The notes under the pieces were generated by a model. The model saw nothing but the letters and a program-made list of their open reading frames with translations, did no database searches and was not told the origin of the DNA. DNA of 64,000 nt from Chrysomallon squamiferum (lineage: Eukaryota; Mollusca; Gastropoda; Neomphalida; Peltospiridae): contig CM022675.1 of assembly GCA_012295275.1 (NCBI GenBank), positions 14,190,463 through 14,254,462 on the forward strand, in the 5' to 3' direction. Position 1 is the first letter of the stretch. The number at the start of each line of letters is the position of its first letter. The translations under genes were made by a program, and so were the position numbers. Shown here piece after piece: positions 11,402-29,900 of this stretch.

Positions 11402-14400
11402 CATTTATGTGGACTCAAGTAAAACACAGAATTAAATAATCAGGGAAGTATCAGCATGGACATACTTATGACATCAACTGAAATATTTGTGATGGAGAAA
11501 ACATGTTGGAAGTATTAGTATATAACTAGACATGTCTGGAAAGCATTAAGATGAGATGTAATGTTTGTGAAAATTACTATATCCACAGTCAAGATATATA
11601 TATAAAATGTTAATACCTTCAATTGAAGAATGTATGCTGAAATAATTTCAGATCCAGTAAGCTGCTTTGAACATATCTGGACATTACAGAGTTTTAAAAA
11701 AAATGGTATCGATTCTAATATGAAATCTGACTTGAATCCAAAATTTCAATATTGGTCTGCCTCATTTTGAAGAATTATTATTATTTTTATTATTTTTTTA
11801 TTTAATTAACTTTGTTTATTTATTTAATAATAGGGTTTTTTTCTTTTCTTTCTTTTGTATGTCATGTTTCTAAACTGTCCCATATGTAAACATTTATGTT
11901 ACCAGTGAGGTAAATTTCATTTTGGTTTTTAAAATGGATACCAAATTATCTCCTGGTGTATTTATTTAATTATATTTTGTGAGTTAAGATAAAATGCTGT
12001 TAGTTGGTAATCTGAATTTTGTCTGTGATATATTAAAGCTAGGTCTCAGATATTTATTTTCTTATTTTCAATTATTATAAACATCTGAAATATTATCTAT
12101 AACATACATTACAAAAATAATAATTTCCATTTCATTTTTTTAATTTATTTTTTTAATTTTTAAAATAATAGTTTCTGTTTATGATTGAGACAAAGAATAT
12201 TCGTTATTTTCCTTTGATCCAAATGTTAAGAATAGTCAATATTAGGATTTTCACATCTGTTGTCATGAAATCTATACCTTTCTTATTTCCTCAAAACCTA
12301 CAATAAACCTGTTTCTATAATTGTATAACCTGTTGTCCATTCATTGGATTTAAATGAAAGGAATTATTTTTACTACATTAGAATACATTTCAAAATAGTC
12401 AAAAATATAACTTCGTTAATTAAATGAATAGTTAATGCTCTTTAATAAAGATATATAACTTTCTTTCAGAAATAAGCATTAAATATACCCACTAAAAATA
12501 TATGTATAATTTATATTAAATGTGTTATATTGTAAGCTTATATGGAAGAAAGTTTTTATGAAATTAATTTTGAGTCTTCCGTTATTAAACAACCTCAGAT
12601 TAATGAAATTCATTCATTCTCTGAAAAAAGGATTTTCTTTAAAAAATGTTTAAATTTTGTTACTTATGTAGACCATCTCCAGTTTACTTTTAACATTATT
12701 ATGATTTATTTATTTATTTAATCCTTTTTTCTTCTTTTCTGTTTATATATAGATACATACATACATACATACATACATTTTGTTTTTGTGTGTGTGTGTG
12801 TGTTTTTCTTCAAACTAATATTATTCTGGGCCAGTTACATATCTATTTCTCTTTTTGTTTTTCTTTTACATAAAAATATACTTGTATATAGAAATGTAAT
12901 GGGTTTCTTTAATTGGAACTATTAGCCGTCCAACTGTGATATTTCAGAACACTCATACATAAACACGGGATTCTTTTTTATTTAAAAAAAAATTTTAAAT
13001 TTAATTATTTATTTTATATTTTTAATTTAATTATTGTGTAGTAAAGTTTGTTTTATGTAGTGGAAATATTCATTTCACAGTAAATTATGTCTCATCTTTA
13101 TTATTTATTATCAACCATCTTTTGTTTATTTATATATAGTTTTATGGAATTAATTATTTTAATGATAAGTTAACAACAAAACAACAAATATTCATTGTGA
13201 TAGAAAGTATCTTAACAAATTAGCTGTTTGAATTTGTGAAAACTTTGTTTTTAATCTTACAATATTAAATTCACCTACGTACATAACATTACACACACAT
13301 ACATGTGTACTCACACAAACACACACACACACACACACACACAAAACTAGGATTAAGTTCAGTTCAGTTGACAAAATTCATATACAGGTAACTTATCACA
13401 CAATCTTGTTAACACAATAAAAAGATTACAATTACATCATATGTAGTTACTCTCTGTTACTCCTAAAACATAAAGTTGACAGATAACAGCAGAGCCACTT
13501 TGGATTAAATATAACTGATATACAAGAGTCCAGTCATAATATGTTTGTTTTTATGTCAACTGTATTATGGTTTTTTATTAAATTTTTTTAATATTTTAAT
13601 ATTTGATGTGCATAACTGTGAATGAAGGTGTCAACATGTGTATTTTCATATTTCTATATTTTAATGTTTATAATAATATATGTGTTTGTGACAGATACTA
13701 ATCTTATTCCAAATAAAATAATTTTGGCATATTTTTTTGAATGCTTGGTTTTATTCATTTTGTATTATCTGTATTATAGCTGTATAATGATGGAAATGAG
13801 CAGAATGGTATACTTAAAGTAGATATGTTTTAATTTAAAAATCAAGATGTTCTTATTAAAAAAAATGGAACAAGATAATACAAATAAAATATTTATTCAG
13901 AACATTTAGGATGTCATTTACATTAGAGGGATCATTTTAAATATTAAAGCAAATTTCATTAATATAAATTAAGTATTTTACAAATATTAAACATTTTGCA
14001 AATAAATTATTAATATAATTTTAAATCATTTCAAAATGTAAAAGTTAACAGGGAGTCCTGCCTAGATGTTAACATAAAAATACGAAATATTTGGAATTAA
14101 CCAACAGTACAATGTGTATTTTGAGGTGATAATATTTTCAACAAATTATAATAAATTTGTGTTTTATACCAAATGCATATAAGTTATATATATTTTCTGA
14201 GAAATATGTCTTCACTCACAAAGAATTAATGTATGTATGTATATATATTTGTGTGTGTGTACACACACACATAAATAAAATGCATGTTTTCTATTTGATT
14301 TTGTCACAAAGGATTATATATTAATAATTTACATGTAATGTATTACTGCTCTCAAACTGGATAGCGGTGCTTGAATTACAGGTGTTTTGTTAATACTGTA

Positions 14401-14571
14401 TATTTATAAATATTTATAATTTCACTACATAATTCTATCACCAGTACAAATTTTAACCGTTGCCAAAAAAAAAAAAGGTTCAAAACCTCTGTTCTAAATG
14501 GTCACATCAAACCACAGCAAGGAAATTTTATTATTTTATTTTATATTTTATATATTTTATTTTTTATTTTT
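11402..14571. other. Convergent 3' region between CFAP410 and RNF32
   Basis: No coding exon seen. The left part is CFAP410 3' UTR, with a candidate AATAAA at 12302-12307 and others later. The right edge is the RNF32 3' UTR. Simple repeats include (ATAC)n/(GT)n at 12753-12803, (CA)n near 13313-13343 and a self-complementary (GT)n(AC)n at 14250-14271. Confidence 0.5.
12302..12307 (+). other. Candidate poly(A) signal of CFAP410
   Basis: AATAAA, 901 bp after the stop codon, in a T-rich context. Weak evidence, since AATAAA is common by chance in this sequence. Confidence 0.35.
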
Positions 14572-20350
<5,779 letters not shown>

Positions 20351-20519
20351 CAAAATTATTATTTTTAAAACCTAAAACACTATGTAACTTTATGTTTCGT
20401 TAAGAAGTAAACCTTAACCAGGCATTTTCAGTTTGTTGCGCTACGCCGACTAGACCTTGGAAACGCGCGCTAATAATATTTAGTTTGGATTTCATTAACG
20501 CGCTATATTAAAATCTACC
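20351..20519. promoter_or_regulatory. RNF32/TSN bidirectional promoter
   Basis: Only 169 bp separate the two divergent start codons, so both 5' UTRs and both promoters must fit here or overlap the genes. The half near TSN is relatively rich in CpG (GCGCTACGCCG, AACGCGCGC, AACGCGC) against an AT-rich background, as expected of a shared housekeeping promoter. No TATA box at a sensible place. Confidence 0.75.
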
Positions 20520-23500
20520 ATGTCTGTGGGTGTTAAAGAGGGAATCTTTGCTGAATTTCAAGATTATCTTAATGCTGAACAACAATTACGAGATGTATGC
20601 TATTTATATGTTTTTAAACTGTTCAGAAGTTTTAATTCACTTAATTAAATATTAATTATTATTCACATAATGACATATCCGATAATATCGTTATCACTAT
20701 CAGTCTCTTACTGAGTTACTCTCTCAGTAGAGAGTATGATTATCAATATCACATGTGTTACTAATTTTATTAGTCAAATGAAAATAAAGGAACATTGTTC
20801 AGATTTAACAGAATTTAGGGTCTTGTGAAATGCAAAATTAGAATTAAATAATTATAATAATTTCGTAAAAAATACAAACCATCAAAACGGAATAAAAAAT
20901 ATATATTCTGTTTTATTATCATTAGCATTATTTTTTAAAATTATTTTTAATTATTATTTTTATTTATTATTATTATTTTTAGTATTTTTTTTTTTTTAGG
21001 AAATTCGAGTTGTTGTCCACGATATTGAACAAACCGCTAGAGAGATTCAAACTAATCTTCAAGCCATTCACCAAGCAGAAGGAATTAAAAACAGTAATGA
21101 TCCGTTGATAATCTTATTAAAAATCTAATGTACCTTTAGTTATATATATATATATCACAAGTTATCATATTTTTTTTATAATTAAATATAAAATGATTTT
21201 TCCAAGATTCCCATTTTGGAAATGTAAAGAAAATGGGAAGATTAATCAAATAATTTAGGAAGTACTAATTAGTTGGCTTTATGTGACATGTTTTTTTAAT
21301 GGTCAGTATTAATTTGCTTGTTATATCTTGTTTTTATTTTGTCATATTCAGAATACTGAAGTATATATTCAGTAAATATATTTTTGTTGTTATTTAGTCA
21401 AAACAGTTTGTGAGCAAGCAAAAAAGGATTTCAGCAAAGTCAGAGAACAGATTTCAAAGTTAGCAGAGAAAATTCCTGACAACCAATACTACAGGTAATT
21501 TTTTATTTATTTATTTATTCTTATTATTGGATGATTAAATATTATCACATTTATGAGAGAGAAAAACTACATTGGATTGTTAATGTTTGTATCATCTTGG
21601 AGAATATAGTGATATAATAATCTTTTATATATGCCATGTATATTTCTGCCTTTAACTGAAGCAAAATAAACAATTTCATCATTACATTTATTTTTCTTTT
21701 GTGAGAACAGGAAAGCACATATCACTACTTTTTATACTTTAGAGTTATTTTATTGTTAGAACAAATATCATACATCTGATTATAGCATCTTTACTATGAA
21801 TTGGTTCTATAATAAATATTACCCACATATTTATAACTTATACATACCTTCATGGACTAAAAGTGACATCAACACTTCAAATACATTTCTCTTGCCATTA
21901 GTCTCAAATCTATGGTAAACTGTAAAATATTAAAACTAGAAGCAGTCTTCATTTTCTTTTTCATTTTTTTGATTGTGAAAGCAAACATTTATTCTTGAAA
22001 TCCTTCACCATGTTTGTAAATGTATCTAATTTTATAAACTTTTTGTACGACAAGTTTATCCTTGTTCTGAATTACTTATTAAATGTTTTTATTTATTTAT
22101 TTATTCATTTTAAAAAGATTGCGATATTAACAGTTTATTAAATATTAACTTTAGAATAATTTATTCTCGAATTTCATCAGTTTACAATTTATAATTTTTC
22201 AGATTTCATGATCACTGGAGATTTGTGTTACAGAAATTAACCAGTCTAGCTGCCTTGATTACCTACCTTGAGGAAGAAAAACTGATTGGTCGAGAGGATG
22301 CAGCTGCAATGATTGGTGGTAATTATTAACCAATAAATTTGCTTGACACAAGTGAATGTTTTTTAAAATAGGTACTCACAAAGTGTTGTTCTGTTTGGGA
22401 AATATAAAGCTGATTCCTAACTATAATTGTAGATCTTTTTATTCTGATTTCAGTATTAAAAAAAAAAATTCAAAGTTGTCCACTGAAATAGTTCTAAAGT
22501 TATGAATTTTTCAATATTTAATTTTTTGATGCTCTTTACATACAGTTGTGCTTTGCTTGCTTTTTAAGGGTCCCTTCTGAAGTGAGATTTTCTGTCCAAG
22601 CTTATCTTATAATGTGTTGTAAAGGTGCAGTGTAATTTGTTTCATACCTGTGCAAAGTATTTATACTGATATCTGATAAAATTATTCATTGTGCTAGACC
22701 TTTCACAGGGTAAAAAAAAAAATCTTTGAAAATTCATAATTCCACTTCTACTCGTACCATAAAAAGAAATATTTATTCCAAATTAATGGGAGTGAAAAGA
22801 TCTAGATGATGAAATACATTTAAAAGGGATAAATTAGAAAATTAGAAATGTTAATATGTTTTTCTCTTAAGTTGTACTTTGCTTCAGCATCGAGATACAA
22901 TCTTAGTGCTAGCAAAGTTTATATAATAATTGAAAAAGCACTTTAAAAACTGGATAAATAATGAGTTACAGTAATTACATACAGTGTTTTGAGATGTGAA
23001 TGTAAATGGAGGAGACGCTGAATTTCACCCAGATAAGATTTAAGAAGTGACTTTTGGAAAGGTGTGTCTGAGAGGCTGTTTGAATATGACAGAAGACTTT
23101 ATGAAGCAAATGTCAAAGCAGAGAGGAGATAGAATAAGGATGTTATCACTTATTACATATGTAGTAAGTTTCAAACATAACAAGCTTAATTTTCCCTACT
23201 AAGATTAATTAAACACACTTACTCCATTACCATTTCCAATAGATTTGCCTCAACTGCAGAAAAATCAAATGAAAATATAACTACTACAGAATAAGCAATT
23301 GCAAATGAGACTATTTTTAGATAAAACAACAGTGACCATAGATCAGTCATCTTGTGACTCAGAACTGAATTGGCTTCAGTGGCCACAATTTAACATGTGG
23401 TTCATCCAGAAACATGCTCTGGAGTCATCTCTCTCAAATCAAGCAGTTGGTTATGCAGTTGTTTTGAGCTTAAATTCCACATATTTGTTTACAAAGATAA

Positions 23501-24601
23501 TTTACTCAGCGAATAAATCAAGCATTCAAGTCAATAAAAACAGTCAAAACAATATGGCAGACCCCAAACATAGAGATGTTTTTGAGTACCTGTTTAAAAT
23601 ACAAAACCTGATGAAAGGTTTGTTGAAGTTCATGTTTTATAGTTGGATTCTTCACACTTCTCTTTTTTAATAATAAAAACCATTAACATTCATCCTGTGC
23701 CAGTTGTGCTACTAATAAAATGTGACAGTAATATTATATAACTGTTAGTTTGAATAGTTTTATGGTTCTGTTTATAGTCATGGCCTTACATCTAAAGTTA
23801 AAACATTTTTTAAACTGATTGTGAAGGATACAGGTGTACAAAAAAGCAGGTTAGGTTGTTGTTTTTTTTTTTTTTTTTAAAATCATTTCAGACTATTGTC
23901 TGCATGACCACAGTAAAATCATTCATTGCTTTTGTGAAATTTTGAATATATCTCTAAAACTAAGTAGTATTTAAGATATTACACTTTGTTAGTTACAGAT
24001 GTATCAGATATTATCTCGTCTTTCAGTGAAAGCAAAAAGAGATGATGGCTTTCATATTGATCTTGATGATTATCTGATGGGATTATTACAAGTAGCTTCA
24101 GAACTTGTGAGTATTTTTGTCCCTCCTTATTTACTGTAAATACATTCATTCATTTCACAAATACATGTCACACATGCAAAAACACATGTGCACACAGATA
24201 CCCACATTACAATGGAAATGATAAAATTTAAATATTGTTTTTCTTTTTTCTTTATTTGGTTTATTATTATTTATTTGTCTTTCTTTGTTCTTTTATTTAT
24301 ATATATAACACACAAACACATACACATACACTCATAGATACAAAAAATCATCTTCAATTGTTTTTTTCAGTCAAGACTTGCTGTCAACTCAGTTACTGCA
24401 GGAGACTTTGCCCGACCAGTTAGAATTTCTAAGTTTGTTGCTGAGTTGGACTCTGGTTTTAGATTGCTCAATTTAAAAAATGACAATTTACGCAAACGAT
24501 TTGATGCTCTGAAATACGATCTCAAAAAGGTCGAAGAAGTAGTTTATGATCTGACTCTCAGAGGACTCAAACCTGAAGACCCTGCATCGAAGAAAGAATA
24601 A
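20520..24601 (+). CDS. TSN: Translin
   Basis: Translin is the DNA/RNA-binding subunit that with TRAX forms C3PO, the endoribonuclease complex that trims small-RNA passenger strands and tRNA precursors. Exons: 20520-20594, 21000-21093, 21398-21494, 22203-22318, 24027-24106 and 24371-24601, giving 230 aa (human 228). Family blocks in order: DIEQTAREIQ, YYRFHDHWRFVLQ, TYLEEEKLIGRE, GFHIDLDDYLMGLLQVASEL, SRLAVNSVTAGDF, ISKFVAELDSGFRLLNLKND and KKVEEVVYDLTLRG. The start MSVGVKEGIFAEFQ lines up with the human N-terminus plus four residues. Shares its promoter with RNF32. Two AATAAA hexamers sit about 535 bp after the stop. Confidence 0.97.
22319..24026. other. TSN: TSN intron 4 (long intron)
   Basis: A 1.7-kb intron. 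A 123-codon open frame at 23299-23670 resembles nothing I know, lacks splice or start context and is probably chance. No transposon ends recognised. Confidence 0.5.
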
Positions 24602-25135
24602 TAATTTCATGCATATTCATAATCATACAAAGTACATTTTAACATGGAGATGTTTTGTTCATTAGGAAAGAATTGTAAGAGCCTGGTAGGTTAAATAGAA
24701 ATGAATATGCAGCTACTTTATGATGCTGAGAAAGCAGTAAAGATTGGTCATCACTAATTTATGTTTTCTCAGTATACATTTCACTAGAGACATTTTTAAA
24801 CCACCCACTTCTTTTGATGTATTATTTGTTTAGAGAAATATTCAAAGGAAAAAAAGAACAATTACACAACAGTTTTTCAATATTACTGTAATCTTGCTGA
24901 ACTTTTGTTATGGACATTCTCTTTTACATTGTTAGTTAAATACTGGAATTTATATATTTAAAAACTTGAATATCAGTATAAAGTAAAACATTTCTATTGT
25001 GTGTGCTAGGAGCAATATAACTGATAAATTGTATCTATTACATGGGTTTATTCTATCATTGTAAAATTATTCATGTTTATCAAACTGTTAATAATCTATA
25101 TTTGGAATTATTTAAGTGTATGTTATATTTTTTAA

Positions 25136-25147
25136 AATAAAAATAAA
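25136..25147 (+). other. Candidate poly(A) signals of TSN
   Basis: Two AATAAA hexamers next to each other, followed within 20-30 bp by a T/GT-rich stretch (TTTTTGTGTTTGTC). This is the usual layout of a cleavage site and its downstream element. Confidence 0.6.
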
Positions 25148-26676
25148 CATTTCTTATTTTTGTGTTTGTCTAAAAAAAAATCACATTTTTATCAATAATG
25201 GTTATTTTTTTTATCGTTTCTGGTCCAATTTTGTATTTTTATGCATACTTTTGTACCATAAGTAGCCTAATGTTAATAAGATAACTGTTTTTATAGGCAA
25301 CATTTACTATATACTTTAACAAAATCAGTGACATACATTTCCACACATATCTTGCAACCCTGTGGATAAAATAAATTACAAGCAAGAATCATTTCTGTGT
25401 ACATTCACACAGCCAGAAATTTAGCATCTGTGTCACAATTTTACGTTAAATGAGGCTTCAGCTGGAATAAACAATCCTGTAATCTATAATGTGAGATATA
25501 CACTACACACTAGTACACCCTTAATCCTTTCTTCTTAGGCCATGTTAACACGTCTCAGTTAAACTAAAAATAGTTTTGTCTAAACAGAACAGCAGATTTT
25601 GGTTTGCTTTTTTTAGACATTATGTCACAGTCAATTACTAATAACCCAGACAGGACTGGTATTTACATGAGATCTATGACATAGTTTTTGTAACACGTTA
25701 TGGTTTTGTGATAAACATATGTTCGGCAGTGACTTGTTTGACAAATATTTATTCTTTCTAATCAGTAATTTATGAGAAAATCAGTAATCTGTTTCATAAA
25801 ACTACTAAGAACATTCACAGATATACCTTATTTTCTGTCTGTTAAGTCTAAGCATGGAAAGTTTTTAATTGTTTTTGTTTTTGTTTTTACATTTTCCAGC
25901 ACTCCTTTTCAACTAATTATAATTTTTGAAATATGTGGCTGTCTCCTGTATGCTTTGCATGTGTACAGTTTAGGGGGTAGGGGGCTCCACTGTCCTTCAG
26001 AATTTGGGCAGCACTATAGAACAAAAATGAAGTAAAGGATTCATTAAACCCAACTGTGTTTTAGTCTGTTAAATTTCAGGTAAATTAGCCCCTCTACCTA
26101 CCTTAACTGAGCATTCCCTATACACCCATGTCTGTCTGTGTGTGTGTGTGTGTAAAAAACAAAATATTTATTTTTAAAATTTTATATATATATGTATTTG
26201 TGTGTGTGTGCACACACACACACACCATAATTCTGAAAATAAAGAAATATTTTATTTTTATTATTTTTACACTAGATGTCTGTCTATAAAAGTGTAAATT
26301 ACACTAATAATAATTAGAAAAATAAAAACATTTAACCTTTCATAATTTTATAGTATTCTGAGAACGTGACTGTGTTCAATATGCTATTTTAACTTGGTTT
26401 TGGGTTGTTGTTTTTTTTATCTCCGAAATTCTTCCAGTTCAAAATTCTGCAGAAATTTAGCACTGTAAAAAGTATAGTGCAACTAGCGGCTTTGTGGCAT
26501 TAGAAGTGTCACTGTTCATGTTTTGCAAATTTAAAAAGTAAAAACATGATGAAAACCGAAGGAAAAAAAAACGTGAAATGATTATTAAATATGACATGAA
26601 TGTTTATTAGTTGTTTCTATTGACATTACATCATGCTATGTTTGGTTACGGAACGTGATGTTGCTCAACGATGAAA

Positions 26677-26765
26677 ATCACCTGCACTTGGATTTAGATC
26701 GGACCACCAGTGATAACCAATTGAAACCCTTGTCTTAAAAGGATGTTCTTTTCCCACCAATCAAA
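26677..26765 (+). promoter_or_regulatory. Possible SRE-like and CCAAT motifs upstream of MSMO1
   Basis: ATCACCTGCAC at 26677-26687 resembles a sterol regulatory element (consensus ATCACCCCAC) with mismatches. CCAATCAAA, a CCAAT box, starts at about 26757. Vertebrate sterol genes pair SREBP sites with CCAAT/NF-Y boxes. This is a resemblance only, 170-250 bp before the start codon. Confidence 0.25.
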
Positions 26766-26929
26766 ACGTGCGTAATTGATAAACTGTCAACTGCAGAAAT
26801 CAGCTGAACACTGCACTTTTAAATATATAGATACATAACACATTACCACAGAACCATAGTGTCGGAACGTAAAACTGTTCATTATTTTGTTTTTTTAATG
26901 CTGGCTAAATAGGTGATGCACTAATCAAA

Positions 26930-29900
26930 ATGAATAATGCTACTGGTGTCCCAGAAATTGTTGCACCTCTGTATCTAGCAGGTGAATATTTACCAGAGAA
27001 TCCGTTCAGAGAGCCTTTCAAGAATGCATGGAACTACATGACCGACAACTATACCAAGTTCCAAATAGCCACTTGGGGATCACTAATAGCACACGAGGCA
27101 AGTACCAAAATGCACTATAGTATTATTATAATTTTTTAAAATTAGATTTAAAATAATAAATCCTTATATTAAAATAGAAAATGAAAGATCAAGTGTTGCT
27201 AAGTTTTGTTTCGTTGTTTGTCTTGCAACTAGATCGATTCAATCATTTATTATATTTTATATGATTATAATAAAAAGAATAACATGAGCTGAAATTATTT
27301 TGTCAAATTAAATTTTAATATTATTAAATAAAAAAAAAAAAAAATTCTTGAGAGATCTGAGTTAAAAATAAACGTGTAAACGTCTTACATTTTAATGGGT
27401 GTATAATAATAATGTATATAAACAGTTATATCATAATCATTATATTGCCCTGTAAAATGATTTAAAAAAAAAAAAAAAAAAAAAATCACTTATTAATTCC
27501 TAAATTATTGTTTGTCCTTACAAAGTTGTTTTTTACAGTACTAAAACGAATAATTAAATAACTTAGATACTAAATTAGATAAATAATTAGATATTAAATA
27601 ATTACTGAAATTACTATGCTTTCTTTCCCCAATATTTATTTGAAACAACAAAGTTAGTTTTGTACATTTTTATTATATGTATGTATTTATTTCTAATACA
27701 GTAGTATTATCTGATGAAATAATATATTTTATATACTTCTTATAATAAACTTTTGTTAATAATAAAATACTTGTGCCAAAAATAATTAACTTTTAAAGAT
27801 CTAGAGAAAAAAGTACAAAAATCAGTATACAAAATAATTTCTTAAAAATAGTGTAAATGATGACAATCTCAGTTGAGAATATTTCTATATAACTGAAAAA
27901 ATACTGGTTTAAATATTGTAAACGTTTTCTACAATGAAACTTTGCAATAACTTGGCCATTAAATGTTGTAGATATATTTGAACCATTAAAATAAAAATAT
28001 GTATTTTTATTTCAGGTTACATATTTTGGAGCATGTCTTCCAGCCTTTTTCTTCCAGTTTTTCCCTTTTATGAGAAGATTCAAAATACAATCTGTAAGTT
28101 TTAAAAATTTAACAAATCCCACCTTCTCAATCCAATATTAAACATACTATATGGTCTTTATCAAAAGAAAACAAAATCTAATTATCATAATTAAGAAAAA
28201 AAAAATATATATTATATTTAGTGAACAATGTAGTTCTGCTCATATATTGATTATTATAATTTTAAATTTAAAAAAAAAAAAAATGTTTTGATGAATGTTT
28301 TGTGTGTTTGTTTTACCCATTAAAAAGTAAATAAAATAAACATTATATATAAAACTAAATAGATTTTATTGTTACATTCATGGGAGAAAATGGTATATTT
28401 ACAAACACATAATTTTTTAAGTGTTAGTTCTGCATAATGACAAAATGTATAGCACAGTGTTGTAAACGTTTCAGGATAAACCAGAAACAGTGGAAAAACA
28501 ATGGAAATGCTTCAAGCTACTGATGTTCAGTCATTTCTGCATCCAGGTAAGGAATTACATAAATCTTAAATTTCTCTGTTTAATTATCTTGTGATGTTGT
28601 GCCATTAATTTACTGATTCATTAAATCCATATATAGTTTCCTTTTAAGATGGTAATGTGTTTTTTTTTTTGTTGTTTTTTTTTAGCACAAAAAACATTAA
28701 TAGAAAGTATCTTTCATTAAAATCAAGAATTTGTTAAAAGTGAGACTTACTATTTTTTTTTTTTCCAGACCAACAAATCCTGTTCAGAGCATTAAGGAAT
28801 AAAATAACTTAATTATATAGCAACCAGCTAATTAGACTTTAATGTGAAGCTTTAAATTTATTAATATTTGTATATAAATGTACTTGTGTCAGTTAATTTT
28901 GGTTTTAATTTCAGCTTCCACTGATGTTAGGAAACTACCAGTTTTTGGAAATGTTTGGTATTGCCTATGACTGGGATCACATGCCACCATGGTAAATAAT
29001 ATTAAATTGAGAAAAACCCTTTTCTTGAAAAAAAAAAGCTTGAGAATTGATTTTTCAAATATTCTTATCAATACTTGTGATAATTTGAATATAAATAGCA
29101 AAACTATTTGCTAGTATTTTTGTGTGCGTGTTTGTAAATTTAATCTTACTGTATTTGTCTTTATAATGTAATTTTAGGTGGGATATCCTGATTCGAGTGT
29201 ACATCTGTTCTGTGTTTGAGGATACCTGGCATTACTTCATCCATCGCCTCATGCACGACAAGAGGCTTTACAAGTACATCCACAAGATCCACCACAATTA
29301 CCAGGTATTTTGGCTGTCCCATCTCTCATTTGTTTTATGTCTAATAGAAACAAAGAAATGTGAAGAAATAGGGAGACATAATTCTGACAAAAGTTCTTCA
29401 CCATAATTATCAGGTATGCTGATAATTTCTAATAAAAACAGAAATATGAAGACACTATGCTGACAAGTTATTCAAAGCGTTATTGATAACTGAATACTTT
29501 CATGACCTTTAACCATTTCTGAACAAAATGTACTTGGACTTTGATACATAAATTTACATGTAGGATTTTCCTATTGTAAATAGCAACCAGCCAGTATTGT
29601 AGGTTACGTTATGGATAACAGATGATATCTTGACTTGTACATGCTTTTTTAATGCTTTTTTTTATTATTGTTATTTTGCGAACTTTGCAATTTGTCAATG
29701 TCTGTTCAGTGAAATATTTAAAATATCAGAACTGGCAGTGGAACTGCATTTTGATTAAATATATCATGGACAACAGTTAGTGAAGAAAGTCTTTTTGTAA
29801 GATGTAATGATGAATGTTTTAAATATTTTCACAGTAATAAAATTGAACTATCAGACTTGCTTTGTGGTAAATGTTTTTCAAAGTAATTTGTAAAATTTAT

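Larger units (their letters stand above)
24602..26929. other. TSN 3' UTR and MSMO1 upstream region
   Basis: TSN transcription probably ends after AATAAA at 25136-25147. From about 25200 to 26600 I see no gene; (GT)n and self-complementary (GT)n(AC)n lie around 26138-26225. The last 330 bp are presumably the MSMO1 promoter and 5' UTR. Confidence 0.5.

Noticed and set aside
23299-23670. 123-codon open frame in TSN intron 4
   Set aside because: No similarity to any family I know, no signal or motif, inside an intron of a well-conserved gene. Probably chance, though its length in AT-rich DNA is mildly unusual.
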